In this document: one piece after another, positions 8,668-21,183 of the stretch | How the letters are laid out: every line of letters begins with the position of its first letter | Numbering within the stretch: the first letter of the stretch is position 1 | Assembly: GCA_963711635.1 (NCBI GenBank) | Contig: CAVQEZ010000005.1 | Coordinates: 744,001-808,000, forward strand | Reading direction: 5' to 3' | Length of the DNA: 64,000 nt | Origin: CADEED01 sp963711635 | GTDB lineage: Bacteria; Pseudomonadota; Gammaproteobacteria; Steroidobacterales; Steroidobacteraceae | The notes under the pieces: model-generated | What the model saw: only the letters and a program-made list of their open reading frames with translations | Databases searched by the model: none | What the model was told of the DNA's origin: nothing | Made by a program: the position numbers and the translations under genes

Positions 8668-9684
8668 TCAGCCGGACTTGCGTACCACCAGGCGCGTCGG
8701 GATGACCGAGTTCTTCGCCGGGTCGCCGGCGATCTGGCGCAGCAGCGTTTCCACCAGCAATTCGCCGGCGCGTCGCGTGTCCTGCATGACCGTGGTCAGC
8801 GGCGGATTGGTGAGACTGGCGGCGGGAATATCGTCGAAACCCGCCACGGCCACTTCGCGTGGTACCTCGACTCCGGACTCCTGCAGGGCGCGCAGTGCGC
8901 CGATGGCAATGAGATCGCTGGCGGCGACGATGGCATCGAACTCGACGCCGCGGTTACGCAGCTCGTTGGTGGCCTGGAACCCGGATTCCTCGGTGGTGAT
9001 GGCGTCGACCTGCAGGGCCGAGGAGGTGGACGCACGCGCTTCCATGAGCGCGCGCTCGTAGCCCCGGAAGCGGTCGAAGAATTCCGGGTAGTGAGTGGTC
9101 GCGTGGCCGAGAAAGGCGATGCGGCTGCGGCCTTGAGCCAACAGGTGACGCGTGACGTCGTAGCCGCCCTGGGCATTGTCCGAGCCCACCGAAACGCCGG
9201 GCTCGTCGGTGACCACCGGTCCCCAGCGCACGAAATGCGTGCCCTGCTCGACCAGTCGCTCCAGCCGGGGTCGATATTCCTCGTAGTCACCGTAGCCGAG
9301 CAGGATGATGCCATCGGCCTTGCGGCTGTCCTCGTAATCCTGCTGCCAGTCCTTGGAGAGCTGCTGGAAGGAGATCAGCAGGTCGTAGCCCTGGCGCGCC
9401 GAGGCGCGCGTGATCGAGCCCAGCATGGAGAGAAAGAAGGGATTGATCTGCGAGTCGTCGGGAGTCGGATCTTCGAACAGCAGCAGCGCCAGCGTGTTCG
9501 AATGCTGCGAACGCAGGTTCGACGCGTTCTTGTCGACCCGGTAATTGAGCTGCCGCGCAATCTCTTCGATGCGCTTGCGGGTTTCGAGACTGACTACCGG
9601 GCTGCCGCGCAGCGCGCGCGACACGGTGGGTTGGCTCACGCCGGCCAGAAACGCGATGTCGAACGAAGTCGGTTTTTCGTGCAT
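8668..9684 (-). CDS. LacI-family transcriptional regulator of the starch/maltodextrin locus
   Basis: This 338-residue protein has an N-terminal LacI helix-turn-helix (FDIAFLAGVSQPTVSRALRG), hinge (NLRSQHSN) and periplasmic-binding-protein-like effector domain ending at VPREVAVAGFDDIPAA. It is the only LacI protein in the window and sits between the two groups of sugar genes. The palindromes at 908, 11489, 11506, 11662 and 19713 are natural candidates for its operators. By analogy with MalR/AglR-type regulators, a malto-sugar or glucose would release it. There is no such operator at its own promoter, so I see no evidence of autoregulation. It is co-transcribed with the TPR gene. Family assignment is firm; targets are inferred. 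Confidence 0.9.
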   Translation of the reverse strand: MHEKPTSFDIAFLAGVSQPTVSRALRGSPVVSLETRKRIEEIARQLNYRVDKNASNLRSQHSNTLALLLFEDPTPDDSQINPFFLSMLGSITRASARQGYDLLISFQQLSKDWQQDYEDSRKADGIILLGYGDYEEYRPRLERLVEQGTHFVRWGPVVTDEPGVSVGSDNAQGGYDVTRHLLAQGRSRIAFLGHATTHYPEFFDRFRGYERALMEARASTSSALQVDAITTEESGFQATNELRNRGVEFDAIVAASDLIAIGALRALQESGVEVPREVAVAGFDDIPAASLTNPPLTTVMQDTRRAGELLVETLLRQIAGDPAKNSVIPTRLVVRKSG

Positions 9685-9788
9685 CGACTGCAGCGCGCAG
9701 CGCCCCCTCTTTGCAAGGAGGCGATCATGCCCGTGCGCGTGCGCGAAAAGCTACTGCTGGCACTGCGTCAGCGCCGGCTTGAGTCAAA

Positions 9789-11444
9789 TCAACGCGCTGC
9801 GAGTTGAAAAAACGCCACGCCGTGACCCGGGAGTTCCAAGTTACCGCTCTCATGGCGGCCCTCCGGGAGACCGTGTCCGCCGATGGCGCGCACCACGTTG
9901 ATCTTGGGCAGAGACAGCTGCGCGGCTTCCGGTGAGAGATTGAAGGCCGCCAGCAGCGCGCCATGCGCATCGAAGCGCCGGAATGCCAGCACCGAATCGG
10001 TCGCGGCGAGGAATTCGATGTCGCCCGTGATCAGCAGCTCCTGCTGGCGGCGCCACGCGAGCAGGCGCCGGAAGCCGTGCAGGGCCGACGTGGTGTCGCG
10101 CTCCTGTGCCGCCACTGACAGCGCACGATGTTGCGAAGGCACCGGCAGCCAGGGATCGCCGCTGGAAAAGCCGCCGCGCTCGCTTGCGTCCCAGGGCATG
10201 GGAGTCCGGCATCCGTCGCGGCCCTTGAAGGTGGGCCAGAACGCGATGCCATAGGGATCGCGCAGCGCTTCGTAGGGAAGCTCGGCTTCGCCCAGGCCCA
10301 ACTCTTCGCCCTGGAACACGCACACCGAGCCACGCAGGGCGCACACCAGCGCGGACAGTTGCGTGGCCGCATGCGCGGGCGAATTGCTCCAGCCCCAGCG
10401 GCTGACCACGCGTTCCACGTCGTGGTTGGAGATGGTCCAGCACGGCCAGCTCTCCGGCGCGCGCTGCCGCAGCTTCTCGACGGTTTCGCGGATGTGCCGT
10501 GGCGAGCTGTCATTGCTGAGCAGTTCGAAGGAATAGGCCATGTGCAGCCGGCCCGGCTGCGTGTACTCGGCCACCGTGGCCGTCGAGTCGTCGGAGGAAA
10601 TCTCCCCCAGCGCCACCACGCCCGGATATCCGTCGAGCAGCCCGCGGATGTCCTCGAGGTAGGGCAGCATTTCCGGCTGCGTGTTGTTGTGGTGGTGCCA
10701 TTGGTAGCCGTAGGGATTGTCGGCGCGGAAGCCGCTCACCTTGCGCGCGTTCCTGGGACGCGCCGGGTTGTCGCGCAGCTTGGCGTCGTGAAAGCAGAAG
10801 TTGATCGCATCGAGTCGCAGCCCGTCGACGCCGCGGTCCAGCCAGAAGCGCATGTTGTCGAGCGAGGCGCGCCGCACTTCGGGATTGTGAAAGTTCAGGT
10901 CCGGCTGGTTCTTGAGGAAATTGTGCAGGTAGTACTGGGCGCGGCGCGGTTCCCAGGTCCAGGCCACGCCGCCGAAAATCGACAGCCAGTTGTTAGGCGG
11001 CGTGCCGTCGGCGCGCGGGTCGGCCCAGACGTACCAGTTCGATTTCGGATTGTCGCGGCTCTGTCGGCTCTCGGCGAACCAGGCGTGCTGGTCGGAGGTG
11101 TGGCTGGGTACCTGGTCGATGATGACCTTGATGCCGAGATCGTGGGCGCGCGCGATGAGGCGGTCGAAATCCGCCAGCGTGCCGAAGATCGGGTCGACGG
11201 CGCGGTAATCGGCGATGTCGTAGCCGAAGTCCGCCATGGGGGATTTGTAAAAAGGTGAGATCCACACCGCGTCCACGCCCAGCGTGGCGACGTAATCCAG
11301 CCTTTCGATGATCCCGGGCAGATCGCCAATGCCGTCCCCGTTGGTGTCCAGGAAGCTGCGCGGATAGATCTGGTAGATAGTGGCGCCGCGCCACCAGGGG
11401 CGTGCGGTGTGGCTGGCGGGCACGCGTTGCACGGCAGTATTCAT
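9789..11444 (-). CDS. GH13 alpha-glucosidase (GH13_23-like, cytoplasmic or periplasmic exo-enzyme)
   Basis: I start at the ATG at 11444 (MNTAVQRVPASH), which gives 551 residues; the longer frame runs through the operators and is not protein-like. Family motifs are the calcium loop DTNGDGIGDL, region I QVPSHTS, the nucleophile Asp in DGLRLDAINF, the acid/base Glu in ALGEISSDD, and SNHDVERV. This pattern matches bacterial alpha-glucosidases such as HaG, which hydrolyse maltose and short oligosaccharides and often transglucosylate. No signal peptide is visible, so it is probably cytoplasmic. Two tandem LacI operators lie 45-75 bases upstream. It is divergent from the TonB receptor. Confidence 0.88.
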   Translation of the reverse strand: MNTAVQRVPASHTARPWWRGATIYQIYPRSFLDTNGDGIGDLPGIIERLDYVATLGVDAVWISPFYKSPMADFGYDIADYRAVDPIFGTLADFDRLIARAHDLGIKVIIDQVPSHTSDQHAWFAESRQSRDNPKSNWYVWADPRADGTPPNNWLSIFGGVAWTWEPRRAQYYLHNFLKNQPDLNFHNPEVRRASLDNMRFWLDRGVDGLRLDAINFCFHDAKLRDNPARPRNARKVSGFRADNPYGYQWHHHNNTQPEMLPYLEDIRGLLDGYPGVVALGEISSDDSTATVAEYTQPGRLHMAYSFELLSNDSSPRHIRETVEKLRQRAPESWPCWTISNHDVERVVSRWGWSNSPAHAATQLSALVCALRGSVCVFQGEELGLGEAELPYEALRDPYGIAFWPTFKGRDGCRTPMPWDASERGGFSSGDPWLPVPSQHRALSVAAQERDTTSALHGFRRLLAWRRQQELLITGDIEFLAATDSVLAFRRFDAHGALLAAFNLSPEAAQLSLPKINVVRAIGGHGLPEGRHESGNLELPGHGVAFFQLAAR

Positions 11445-11488
11445 GTTTGCGCGGCAGCTTACCGCAGGGGCGGCGCGCCTCGATGCCC

Positions 11489-11519
11489 TGCATACGTATT
11501 CAAGCTGAATACGTATGCA
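11489..11519. promoter_or_regulatory. Tandem LacI operators in inverted orientation
   Basis: TGCATACGTATTCA (11489-11502) and TGAATACGTATGCA (11506-11519) are exact reverse complements, separated by AGC. The same 14-mer occurs at 11662. Two half-turn-spaced sites suggest cooperative binding controlling the leftward alpha-glucosidase and possibly a rightward transcript. Confidence 0.75.
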
Positions 11520-11548
11520 AGCCACTGTCCGCGCCGGGGGTGTGGACC

Positions 11549-11643
11549 TACTATTCCCGAGAACCGGAAACGTCGTCCCTGCTGAACCGGGGATCGTTAA
11601 GCCTCGCCCACTGACCCCCTCGGTTGGCGAGGCTTTCTTTTTT
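11549..11643 (+). ncRNA. Candidate small RNA or leader RNA ending in an intrinsic terminator
   Basis: TACTAT at 11549-11554 could be a -10 box, giving a transcript starting near 11561. About 80 nt later comes a perfect terminator. The RNA would contain a UCCC/GGGA hairpin (about 11576-11594) before the terminator. The -35 is poor (3 of 6 matches), so this rests on the terminator having no gene in front of it. Alternatives are an attenuator in a longer leader of the TonB receptor, or a decayed gene. Confidence 0.3.
11599..11643 (+). terminator. Intrinsic terminator with 10-bp perfect stem
   Basis: AAGCCTCGCC (11599-11608) pairs perfectly with GGCGAGGCTT (11626-11635), followed by TCTTTTTT. 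The opposite strand has no U-tract, so it acts rightward only. It lies in front of the TonB receptor, not behind a gene. Confidence 0.82.
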
Positions 11644-11661
11644 CCGGACATGCGAAACACG

Positions 11662-11675
11662 TGAATACGTATGCA
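11662..11675. promoter_or_regulatory. LacI operator upstream of TonB receptor
   Basis: TGAATACGTATGCA, identical to the copy at 11506-11519, lies 104 bases before the receptor start and just after the terminator. It is positioned to control the receptor promoter. Confidence 0.75.
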
Positions 11676-11778
11676 TGGCGTTGCCAAGAGACCGTCGCTG
11701 CCAACATCCTTGCGTGCAGGGAGCCTGGGAACCTGTGGTTCCGAAGGTACAACGACTAATAGTTAGCAGGGGGACCCA

Positions 11779-14641
11779 GTGAAGAAACTCGACCAGAAGA
11801 CTGCGCGTACGAAGGCCGGCCGGCGCCGTTCGCGCCAGGAAATCGGCACCACCGCCGGATGCGCCATCTTCCTGATGGGCGGCAGTGTCGCCATGGCGCA
11901 GGACCAGGGCGCGGGCGCCAACGAGAGCATCGACGAAGTCGTTGTCACGGGCCTGCGCAAGAGCATCCAGGATTCGATCAACGCGAAGAAGGAAAACTCG
12001 TCCATCGTCGAAGTCGTGTCGGCGGAGGACATCGGCAAGCTGCCGGATTCATCGATTGCCGAGGCAATCGGCCGGCTTCCCGGCATTGCCGCGCAGCGCA
12101 CCAACGGTCGCGCGCAGACGCTGTCGATTCGCGGCCTCGGCCCGGACTTCACGGTCACCACGTTCAACGGCCGCGAGCAGGCCTCGACCAACGACAACCG
12201 CACGGTGGAATTCGACCAGTACCCGTCGGAGCTCGTGACGCAGGTCAGGGTCTACAAGACTCCCGACGCCGGCATGGCCTACCAGGGCATCGCGGGCACC
12301 ACCGATATTTCGACCGTGCACCCGTTGGCACTCTCCGATCGCAAGTTGGGCTTCGGCTACAAGCGCGAGATGAACGACCAGGAAGCCAACATTCCCGGCC
12401 TGCCTGACGCCGGCGATCGCGTGAATGGCACCTACATCGATCAGTTCATGGACAACACGCTCGGCGTGGCCATCGGCGTTGCCTACAACAAGACGCCCTA
12501 CCAGGCGCAGACGCGCGAGCCCTGGGGCTATCCGGAGCTGGAAGAAGATGACTATCCCGGACTGGGAGGAGACCTGGTCATCGGCGGTGACAAGGACGGC
12601 ATTCAGTCGTCTTACTACAAGCGCACGGCGTACATGGGCGTGGTGGAGTTCAAGCCCAACGATCATGCTGCACATGCTGCTCGACGCCTACCACTCCGAT
12701 TTCCGCGAAGTGCAGACCATCCAGCGCATGGAGTACGGCACGATCTGGGCCGGCGCGACGTTGACGAATCCAGGCCCGGTCGAAAAAGACCGCGTCCAGT
12801 CGGGGGTATTTCCCAACGTGCCGTTCGTGGTCATCGAGAACTACAACAACGATCGCGAAGCCGAGATCGATTCCATCGGTTTGAACACCAAGTTCGGGTT
12901 CAATGAAAACTGGGGCATGGAAGCCGACCTGAGCTGGTCGAAGGTCGAGCGGCATGATCTGCGTCTCGAATCCACGGCCGGTCTGGGCACCATGAACGAT
13001 CCGGCGCTGCTGCCGCCGACGGAAAACGTTTCATTCACCACCAATTCCGACGGCATCTCGTACTTCACCCCGTCGCTGAACTACAGCGACTACGGCTCGG
13101 TATTCCTGACCGATCCGGGTGGCTGGGGCGGCGGACCGAGACGCTCGGGCTTCGTCGGGGCTCCCGATATCACGGATGAAATCCAGGCGGTGCGCCTGGC
13201 GGCGACGCGCAAGTTCGACGACGCATTCTTCCTGAACGATGTGTCCTTCGGCGTGAACTACGCCGACCGCACCAAGGGGAAGAGCCAGTTCCAGAGCAAC
13301 CTGTGGCTGCCGGGCAATATCTCGCACGCGGTCGTGCCGGAAGAATTCCGCACCGGCATCAACGACTCCAGTTTCTTCGGCAGCCCGCACGGCATCATCA
13401 GCTACGACGCGCTCGGCCTGTACCGCAGCGGGTTCTGGCAGCCGATCAACTCGGTCGACGATCCGAACGCGAATCCGAATGACCGCATCAACAACGTCAT
13501 GAACACCTGGGAGGTGAATGAAAAGCTCACCACGGCGTTCCTGAAGTTCGGCATCGACACCGAGGTCGACGGCATACCGTTACGAGGCAACATCGGCGTG
13601 CAGGCGATCAATGCCGACCAGGCTTCGCAGCTGCATCTGACGAGCGCGGTCATACCGGAGGGTACGGCCACCGTGCCCGTGACCGTGGTCACCGAGGGGG
13701 ACAAGTACACCGATGTGCTGCCCAGCCTGAACCTGGCCTTCGAATTCCCGGATGACCTCAAGTTGCGTTTCGCTGCCGCTGCCACGGTGGCACGGCCGCG
13801 CCTGGATGAGTTGGGCGGCGGTGCGAGTTACACCGTGGTCACCGACACGGGCGGCACGGAAATCGTCGACGGGGAACAGTTCTGGTGGAAGCGCAGTGGC
13901 GGCGGCAACCCGAAGCTCAAGCCGTGGCGGGCGAATTCCATCGACGTGTCGCTGGAGAAATACTTCGGCAACCGGGCGTATGTCTCGGCGGCGATCTATT
14001 ACAAGGACATCAAGACTTACATTTTCAACGAATCCGTAATCGAAGATTTCACGGGTGTGCCGTTGCCACCGTTCAACCCGAATGATCCGGCCGCCACCTA
14101 TACCGAGGCAGACGCCAATCGCCTCGGTATTTCGACGCTCAAGCAGAACGGCTCCGGTGGCTATGTGAAAGGTGTCGAGCTCACGGCGTCGGTTCCCCTT
14201 TCGTTGTTCTCGGATGCCCTGGATGGGTTCGGCTTCATCGCCAGCGCGGCCAAGAACGGCTCCAAGATCGAGATCAACGGTGTGGACACACCGATCCCGG
14301 GCCTGTCCACCAAGGTCATCAATACGACGCTGTACTACGAGAAGTACGGGTTCTCGGCGCGCGTCAGCAACCGCTATCGGGATGACTTCATCGGTGAGGT
14401 GCCGGCTTTCGATGCGACCCTCACGTTGAACAATGTCAGTGCCGAATCGCTGCTCGACGCACAGATCGGGTATTCATTCCAGGGTGGCGCCCTGGAGGGT
14501 CTGAGCGTCAGCCTGTCGGGGACCAATCTCACCGACGAGCCATTCGTGCTGAACAATGTCGATACCACTTCCTACAACCTGATCAAGTACCAGGAGTACG
14601 GTGCCGTCTACGCATTGGCCGTGAGTTACGTTTTCCAGTAG
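11779..14641 (+). pseudogene. TonB-dependent receptor, Xanthomonas/Caulobacter carbohydrate type (one frameshift)
   Basis: Translation starts at GTG 11779 after GCAGGGGGA. The N-terminus has a basic region, a hydrophobic stretch ending AMAQ, then a TonB-box-like DEVVVTGLR and a plug domain (PDSSIAEAIGRLPGIAAQR, LSIRGLGPDF). The frame runs to VVEFKPND at about 12663 and continues one frame over as LHMLLDAYHSDFRE through the beta-barrel to a C-terminal aromatic residue (SYVFQ). Dropping one base near 12664 (in GATCATG) restores a full receptor of about 953 residues, so the break may be a sequence error. It would import maltodextrins through the outer membrane. Location next to a halogenase-like flavoprotein is typical of this family. 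A terminator follows. Confidence 0.85.
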
Positions 14642-14658
14642 TCGTTACTCAGCAGGCA

Positions 14659-14693
14659 GGCCCCCGTCGGCAATAGCCCGGCGGGGGCCTTTC
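14659..14693 (+). terminator. Intrinsic terminator after TonB receptor
   Basis: GGCCCCCG (14659-14666) pairs with CGGGGGCC (14682-14689), with an extended inner stem, followed by TTTCCT. The tail is short, so some read-through into the flavoprotein gene is likely. Confidence 0.65.
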
Positions 14694-14725
14694 CTCGAGC
14701 GCGGGTTCCCTGAGAAGCTAGCGCC

Positions 14726-16252
14726 GTGCCAATTCAGGAAATCAGATCAGTCGTCATCGCCGGAGGCGGCACCGCCGGATGGATGACGGCGGCCGCGCTG
14801 GCCCGCGTGCTCGGCCCGCGACTCTCGATCACGCTGGTGGAGTCCTCGGAGATCGGCATCGTCGGCGTCGGCGAAGCGACCATCCCGGCGATCGCGCAGT
14901 TCAACCGCCTGGTGAAGATCGACGAAGGTGATTTCCTGCGGCACACGCAGGGCACATTCAAGCTCGGCATCGAGTTCGTCGACTGGTTCGAGAAGGGGCA
15001 GGCGTACATGCATGCCTTCGGGCCCGTCGGTCGCGACCTGGCATACATTCCGTTCCATCATTATTGGTTGAAAGAAAGCGGGTTGCGCGATCGCGATTCC
15101 GCCGGCTCGCTCTGGGATTACAGCTTCAACTGGCTGGCAGCGAAGCAGGCCAGGTTCTCGCGCGCCGAGCGCATCCCGGACACACCGCTCGCGGGGCTCA
15201 TGTGGGCCTACCACTTCGATGCCTCGCTCTATGCCGCGTACCTGTCGCGCCTGGCGCAGGGCATGGGCGTGCGGCGCGTGGACGGCAAGATCCAGGAAGT
15301 GCTGCTCGAGCCCGAGGGCGGTGACGTCACGGCTTTACGGCTCGACGACGGACGCACGCTCGAGGCGGATTTCTTCATCGATTGCACCGGATTCCGCGGA
15401 CTCATCATCGAACAGGCCCTGAAGACCGGTTACGACGACTGGTCGCGCTGGTTGCCCTGCGATCGCGCGCTCGCGGTTCCCACGGCCCGCACCAGTCCGT
15501 TACTGCCATACACCCGCGCCACGGCGCTCGAGGGCGGCTGGCAATGGCGTATCCCGCTGCAGCATCGCACCGGCAATGGGCACGTGTACTGCTCCGCGCA
15601 TATCTCCGACGCGCGCGCCCAGGAGCTGCTGATGGCGAATCTCGACGGCGAACCGCTGGCCGAACCGCGTCCGATCCGCTTCGTGACCGGGCGCCGCAAG
15701 CAGCTCTGGAATCGCAACGTCGTGTGCATGGGCCTCGCCAGTGGGTTTCTCGAGCCGCTGGAGTCGACTTCGATCCACCTGATCCAGGTCACGATCCAGC
15801 GGCTGATCCTGCTGTTTCCGCACAAGGGTGACATCGAGGAGCGCCGGCGCGAATTCAATCGCTCGGCGGCCGCGGAGTACGAGTACATCCGCGACTTCAT
15901 CATCCTGCACTACTTCGCCAACAATCGGCGCGGCGAGGCGTTCTGGGACGCCTGCCGGAACATGGCGATTCCCGATTCGCTGCGGCAGCGGATCGAGCTG
16001 TTTCGCGAGACGGCCGGCATCTTCTGCGCGCCGGACGACCTGTTCCAGCTCAGCAGCTGGTTGCAGGTGCTCTGGGGTCAGGGCGCGCGGCCGCGCGCCG
16101 TGCATCCGTTCGTCGAGGCCGTATCTCCACAGGACCGCGCGGGCTATCTACACGACCTGCGCCGGCTGCTGGCGCAGGCAACGCAGCAGTTGCCGGGGCA
16201 TGCGGAGTTCATCGCCAGACATTGCGCTGCCGGATCGCCGCATCCAGTCTGA
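14726..16252 (+). CDS. Tryptophan-halogenase-family flavoprotein
   Basis: This 508-residue protein starts at GTG 14726. Residues 10-20 hold the FAD motif GGGTAG. The halogenase lysine is present as K79 (TFKLG), as is the WxWxIP signature (GWQWRIPL) and an EPLEST segment (343-348) where PrnA/RebH have their second catalytic residue. It therefore keeps the hallmarks of FADH2-dependent halogenases that make HOCl and chlorinate through Lys. In Xanthomonas and Caulobacter such genes sit beside TonB receptors in carbohydrate loci with no known natural product, and their substrate is unknown. The frame is intact. It lies between the receptor and the convergent pullulanase and has no operator of its own. 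Confidence 0.87.
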   Translation: MPIQEIRSVVIAGGGTAGWMTAAALARVLGPRLSITLVESSEIGIVGVGEATIPAIAQFNRLVKIDEGDFLRHTQGTFKLGIEFVDWFEKGQAYMHAFGPVGRDLAYIPFHHYWLKESGLRDRDSAGSLWDYSFNWLAAKQARFSRAERIPDTPLAGLMWAYHFDASLYAAYLSRLAQGMGVRRVDGKIQEVLLEPEGGDVTALRLDDGRTLEADFFIDCTGFRGLIIEQALKTGYDDWSRWLPCDRALAVPTARTSPLLPYTRATALEGGWQWRIPLQHRTGNGHVYCSAHISDARAQELLMANLDGEPLAEPRPIRFVTGRRKQLWNRNVVCMGLASGFLEPLESTSIHLIQVTIQRLILLFPHKGDIEERRREFNRSAAAEYEYIRDFIILHYFANNRRGEAFWDACRNMAIPDSLRQRIELFRETAGIFCAPDDLFQLSSWLQVLWGQGARPRAVHPFVEAVSPQDRAGYLHDLRRLLAQATQQLPGHAEFIARHCAAGSPHPV

Positions 16253-16273
16253 AAAGAGCAAGCTTGAGCGACG

Positions 16274-19631
<3,358 letters not shown>

Positions 19632-19712
19632 GGGCGATCTCCCTATCTACGGGCAGGCTGGCTGCCTGCTTCTCGCCCGTGACGCTAATCGAGATCGACT
19701 GGGTGGCGCTTA

Positions 19713-19726
19713 CGAATACGTATGCA
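19713..19726. promoter_or_regulatory. LacI operator upstream of pullulanase
   Basis: CGAATACGTATGCA differs from the 11662 operator at one outer base and lies 82 bases before the pullulanase start. It brings the debranching enzyme into the same regulon. Confidence 0.7.
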
Positions 19727-19790
19727 CAACTCGCCGTTGTCGGGAGCGGCTTACATGGCCGGCACGCCGGCCGGCTTCAGAAACTCGCGT

Positions 19791-21058
19791 TTATTTCTGC
19801 GCCGCCACCGAGTACAGCACCTGCGCGTTGCGGGTCTTCTGGAAATCCTCGAGCGACTGGCCGCGCATGGCGGCATAGATGTGCAGGTTGGTCGTGCCGA
19901 CCACGGCGCCGAGCTTCTCCAGCAGGAAGAAGATCACGCCGTAGTGGATGAGCGCGCGCCAGTCGCGCGCGCGCACCATCGCGCGTTCTTCTTCGCTGAG
20001 GCCGGCCTCTTCGAACAGCGGCTCGGGATCTGCGAGGAACTGCTTGCGACGTTCCGGCTGCGATGCAGCGAGTGCAGGAAGTAATTCAGGCGATAGGCCT
20101 TGACGCTGCGCTCCAGCGTGAACGGGTAGGTGCCCGGGAGCTTCTCGAGGCCGTCCCACTCGTGGTTGATGCGCGGCGCGATAGTCGGCTGCGGATTCCC
20201 GCGTGCGTTTCGATCGAGTCGTTCTCGAAGATCACGGTGGCGATCGGCGTCATCGACGGCAGGTAGTAGGCCTGGTGCAGCTTCTTCACCTTCGGCGGCG
20301 AGCGCGCCGCGCATGATCAGCCACATGATGACTTCGGAGCCCTCGCATGCCGCCTTGTCTCGGCGTACTCGGCGATGGTGATGTCGGTGAGCTTCTCCGG
20401 ATCCTTCTCCAGCAGCTCGAGGAACTCCATGTCCCAGGGCGTGTTGTTGAAGCCCGCGCGCTCGCCGTGGATCTGGTGCGAAAGTCCGCCGGTGCCGACG
20501 ATGGCCACCTTGATGTCTTCGCGGATAGCTCTCGATGGCCTTGCGCAGCGAGCGGCCGAGCTTGAAGCAGCGCCGCGCGGAGGGAATCGGCAACTGCAGC
20601 ACGCCGACCTGCAGCGGCACGATGGCGCCGGGCCAGTCGTTCTCATGCGGCCACAGCAGCGACAGCGGCGAGAAGCAGCCGTGATCGAGACCCTTGTCCT
20701 GGAAGTAGGACAGGTCGAATTCGTCGGCGGCGAGACCGTTGGCCACGTGGCGCGCCAGTGCCGGGATGGCCCTTGATCGGCGGCAGCTTGCGCGCGCCGC
20801 CGCCTTCGTCGGCCACCCAGTACTTCGTCGCCCACGCCCAGCGCGAAGTGCGAGTAGTGGTCGAAGAAGAACGAGGTGATGTGGTCGTTGTAGATGAAGA
20901 ACAGCACGTCCGGCTTCTTCTCCGCGAGCCAGCTGCTGGACGGGCTCGTAGCCCTCGAAGATCGGCGCCCAGACGGGGTCCTGCTGCTTTTTCGCGTCGA
21001 GCGCGAAGCCGATGGTGGGGGTGTGCGAGGTGGCGATGCCGCCGACGATGGTGGCCAT
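19791..21058 (-). pseudogene. galA: Gallate dioxygenase-like extradiol enzyme (LigB domain fused to LigA-like domain), multiple frame breaks
   Basis: The start MATIVGGIATSHTP and segments IYNDHITSFFFDHYSHFALG, LSHQIHGERAGFNN and EVIMWLIMRGAL are the LigB (class III extradiol dioxygenase) catalytic domain with its metal-binding histidines. The C-terminus (LADPEPLFEEAGLSEEERAMVRARDW ... GVIFFLLEKLG) is the LigA-type small domain. One polypeptide of about 420 residues carrying both is the GalA/DesB layout; protocatechuate 4,5-dioxygenase has two separate chains. It would open gallate to 4-oxalomesaconate with Fe(II). The frame is broken at about nine places (20064, 20205, 20299, 20346, 20359, 20524, 20762, 20823, 20932). 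Most are fixed by deleting one base, which is hard to explain by decay. Methylgallate is an alternative substrate. Confidence 0.8.
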
Positions 21059-21183
21059 GGAAACTCCGAGAGAATCAGGCGGTAAGGGTACCGCGGCGCG
21101 TCAGCGCCGCATGCCCGCGAGCGAAGGAATTTTCGAGAACCCACGGTCGAGTCCGGTCGTGGCCGCTGGGGCAAAATCCGGCC

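Larger units (their letters stand above)
11445..11778. other. Intergenic control region between alpha-glucosidase and TonB receptor
   Basis: This 334-base gap contains, in order, the paired LacI operators (11489-11519), a -10-like TACTAT (11549-11554), a perfect intrinsic terminator facing right (11599-11643), a further LacI operator (11662-11675), a small hairpin GGAACC-TGT-GGTTCC (11728-11742), and the GCAGGGGGA ribosome site of the receptor. No protein frame in it looks coding. Confidence 0.7.

Noticed and set aside
19635..19790. Possible extra gene between the pullulanase and the gallate dioxygenase
   Set aside because: Only an operator and unremarkable sequence; short frames there have no ribosome site or coding character.
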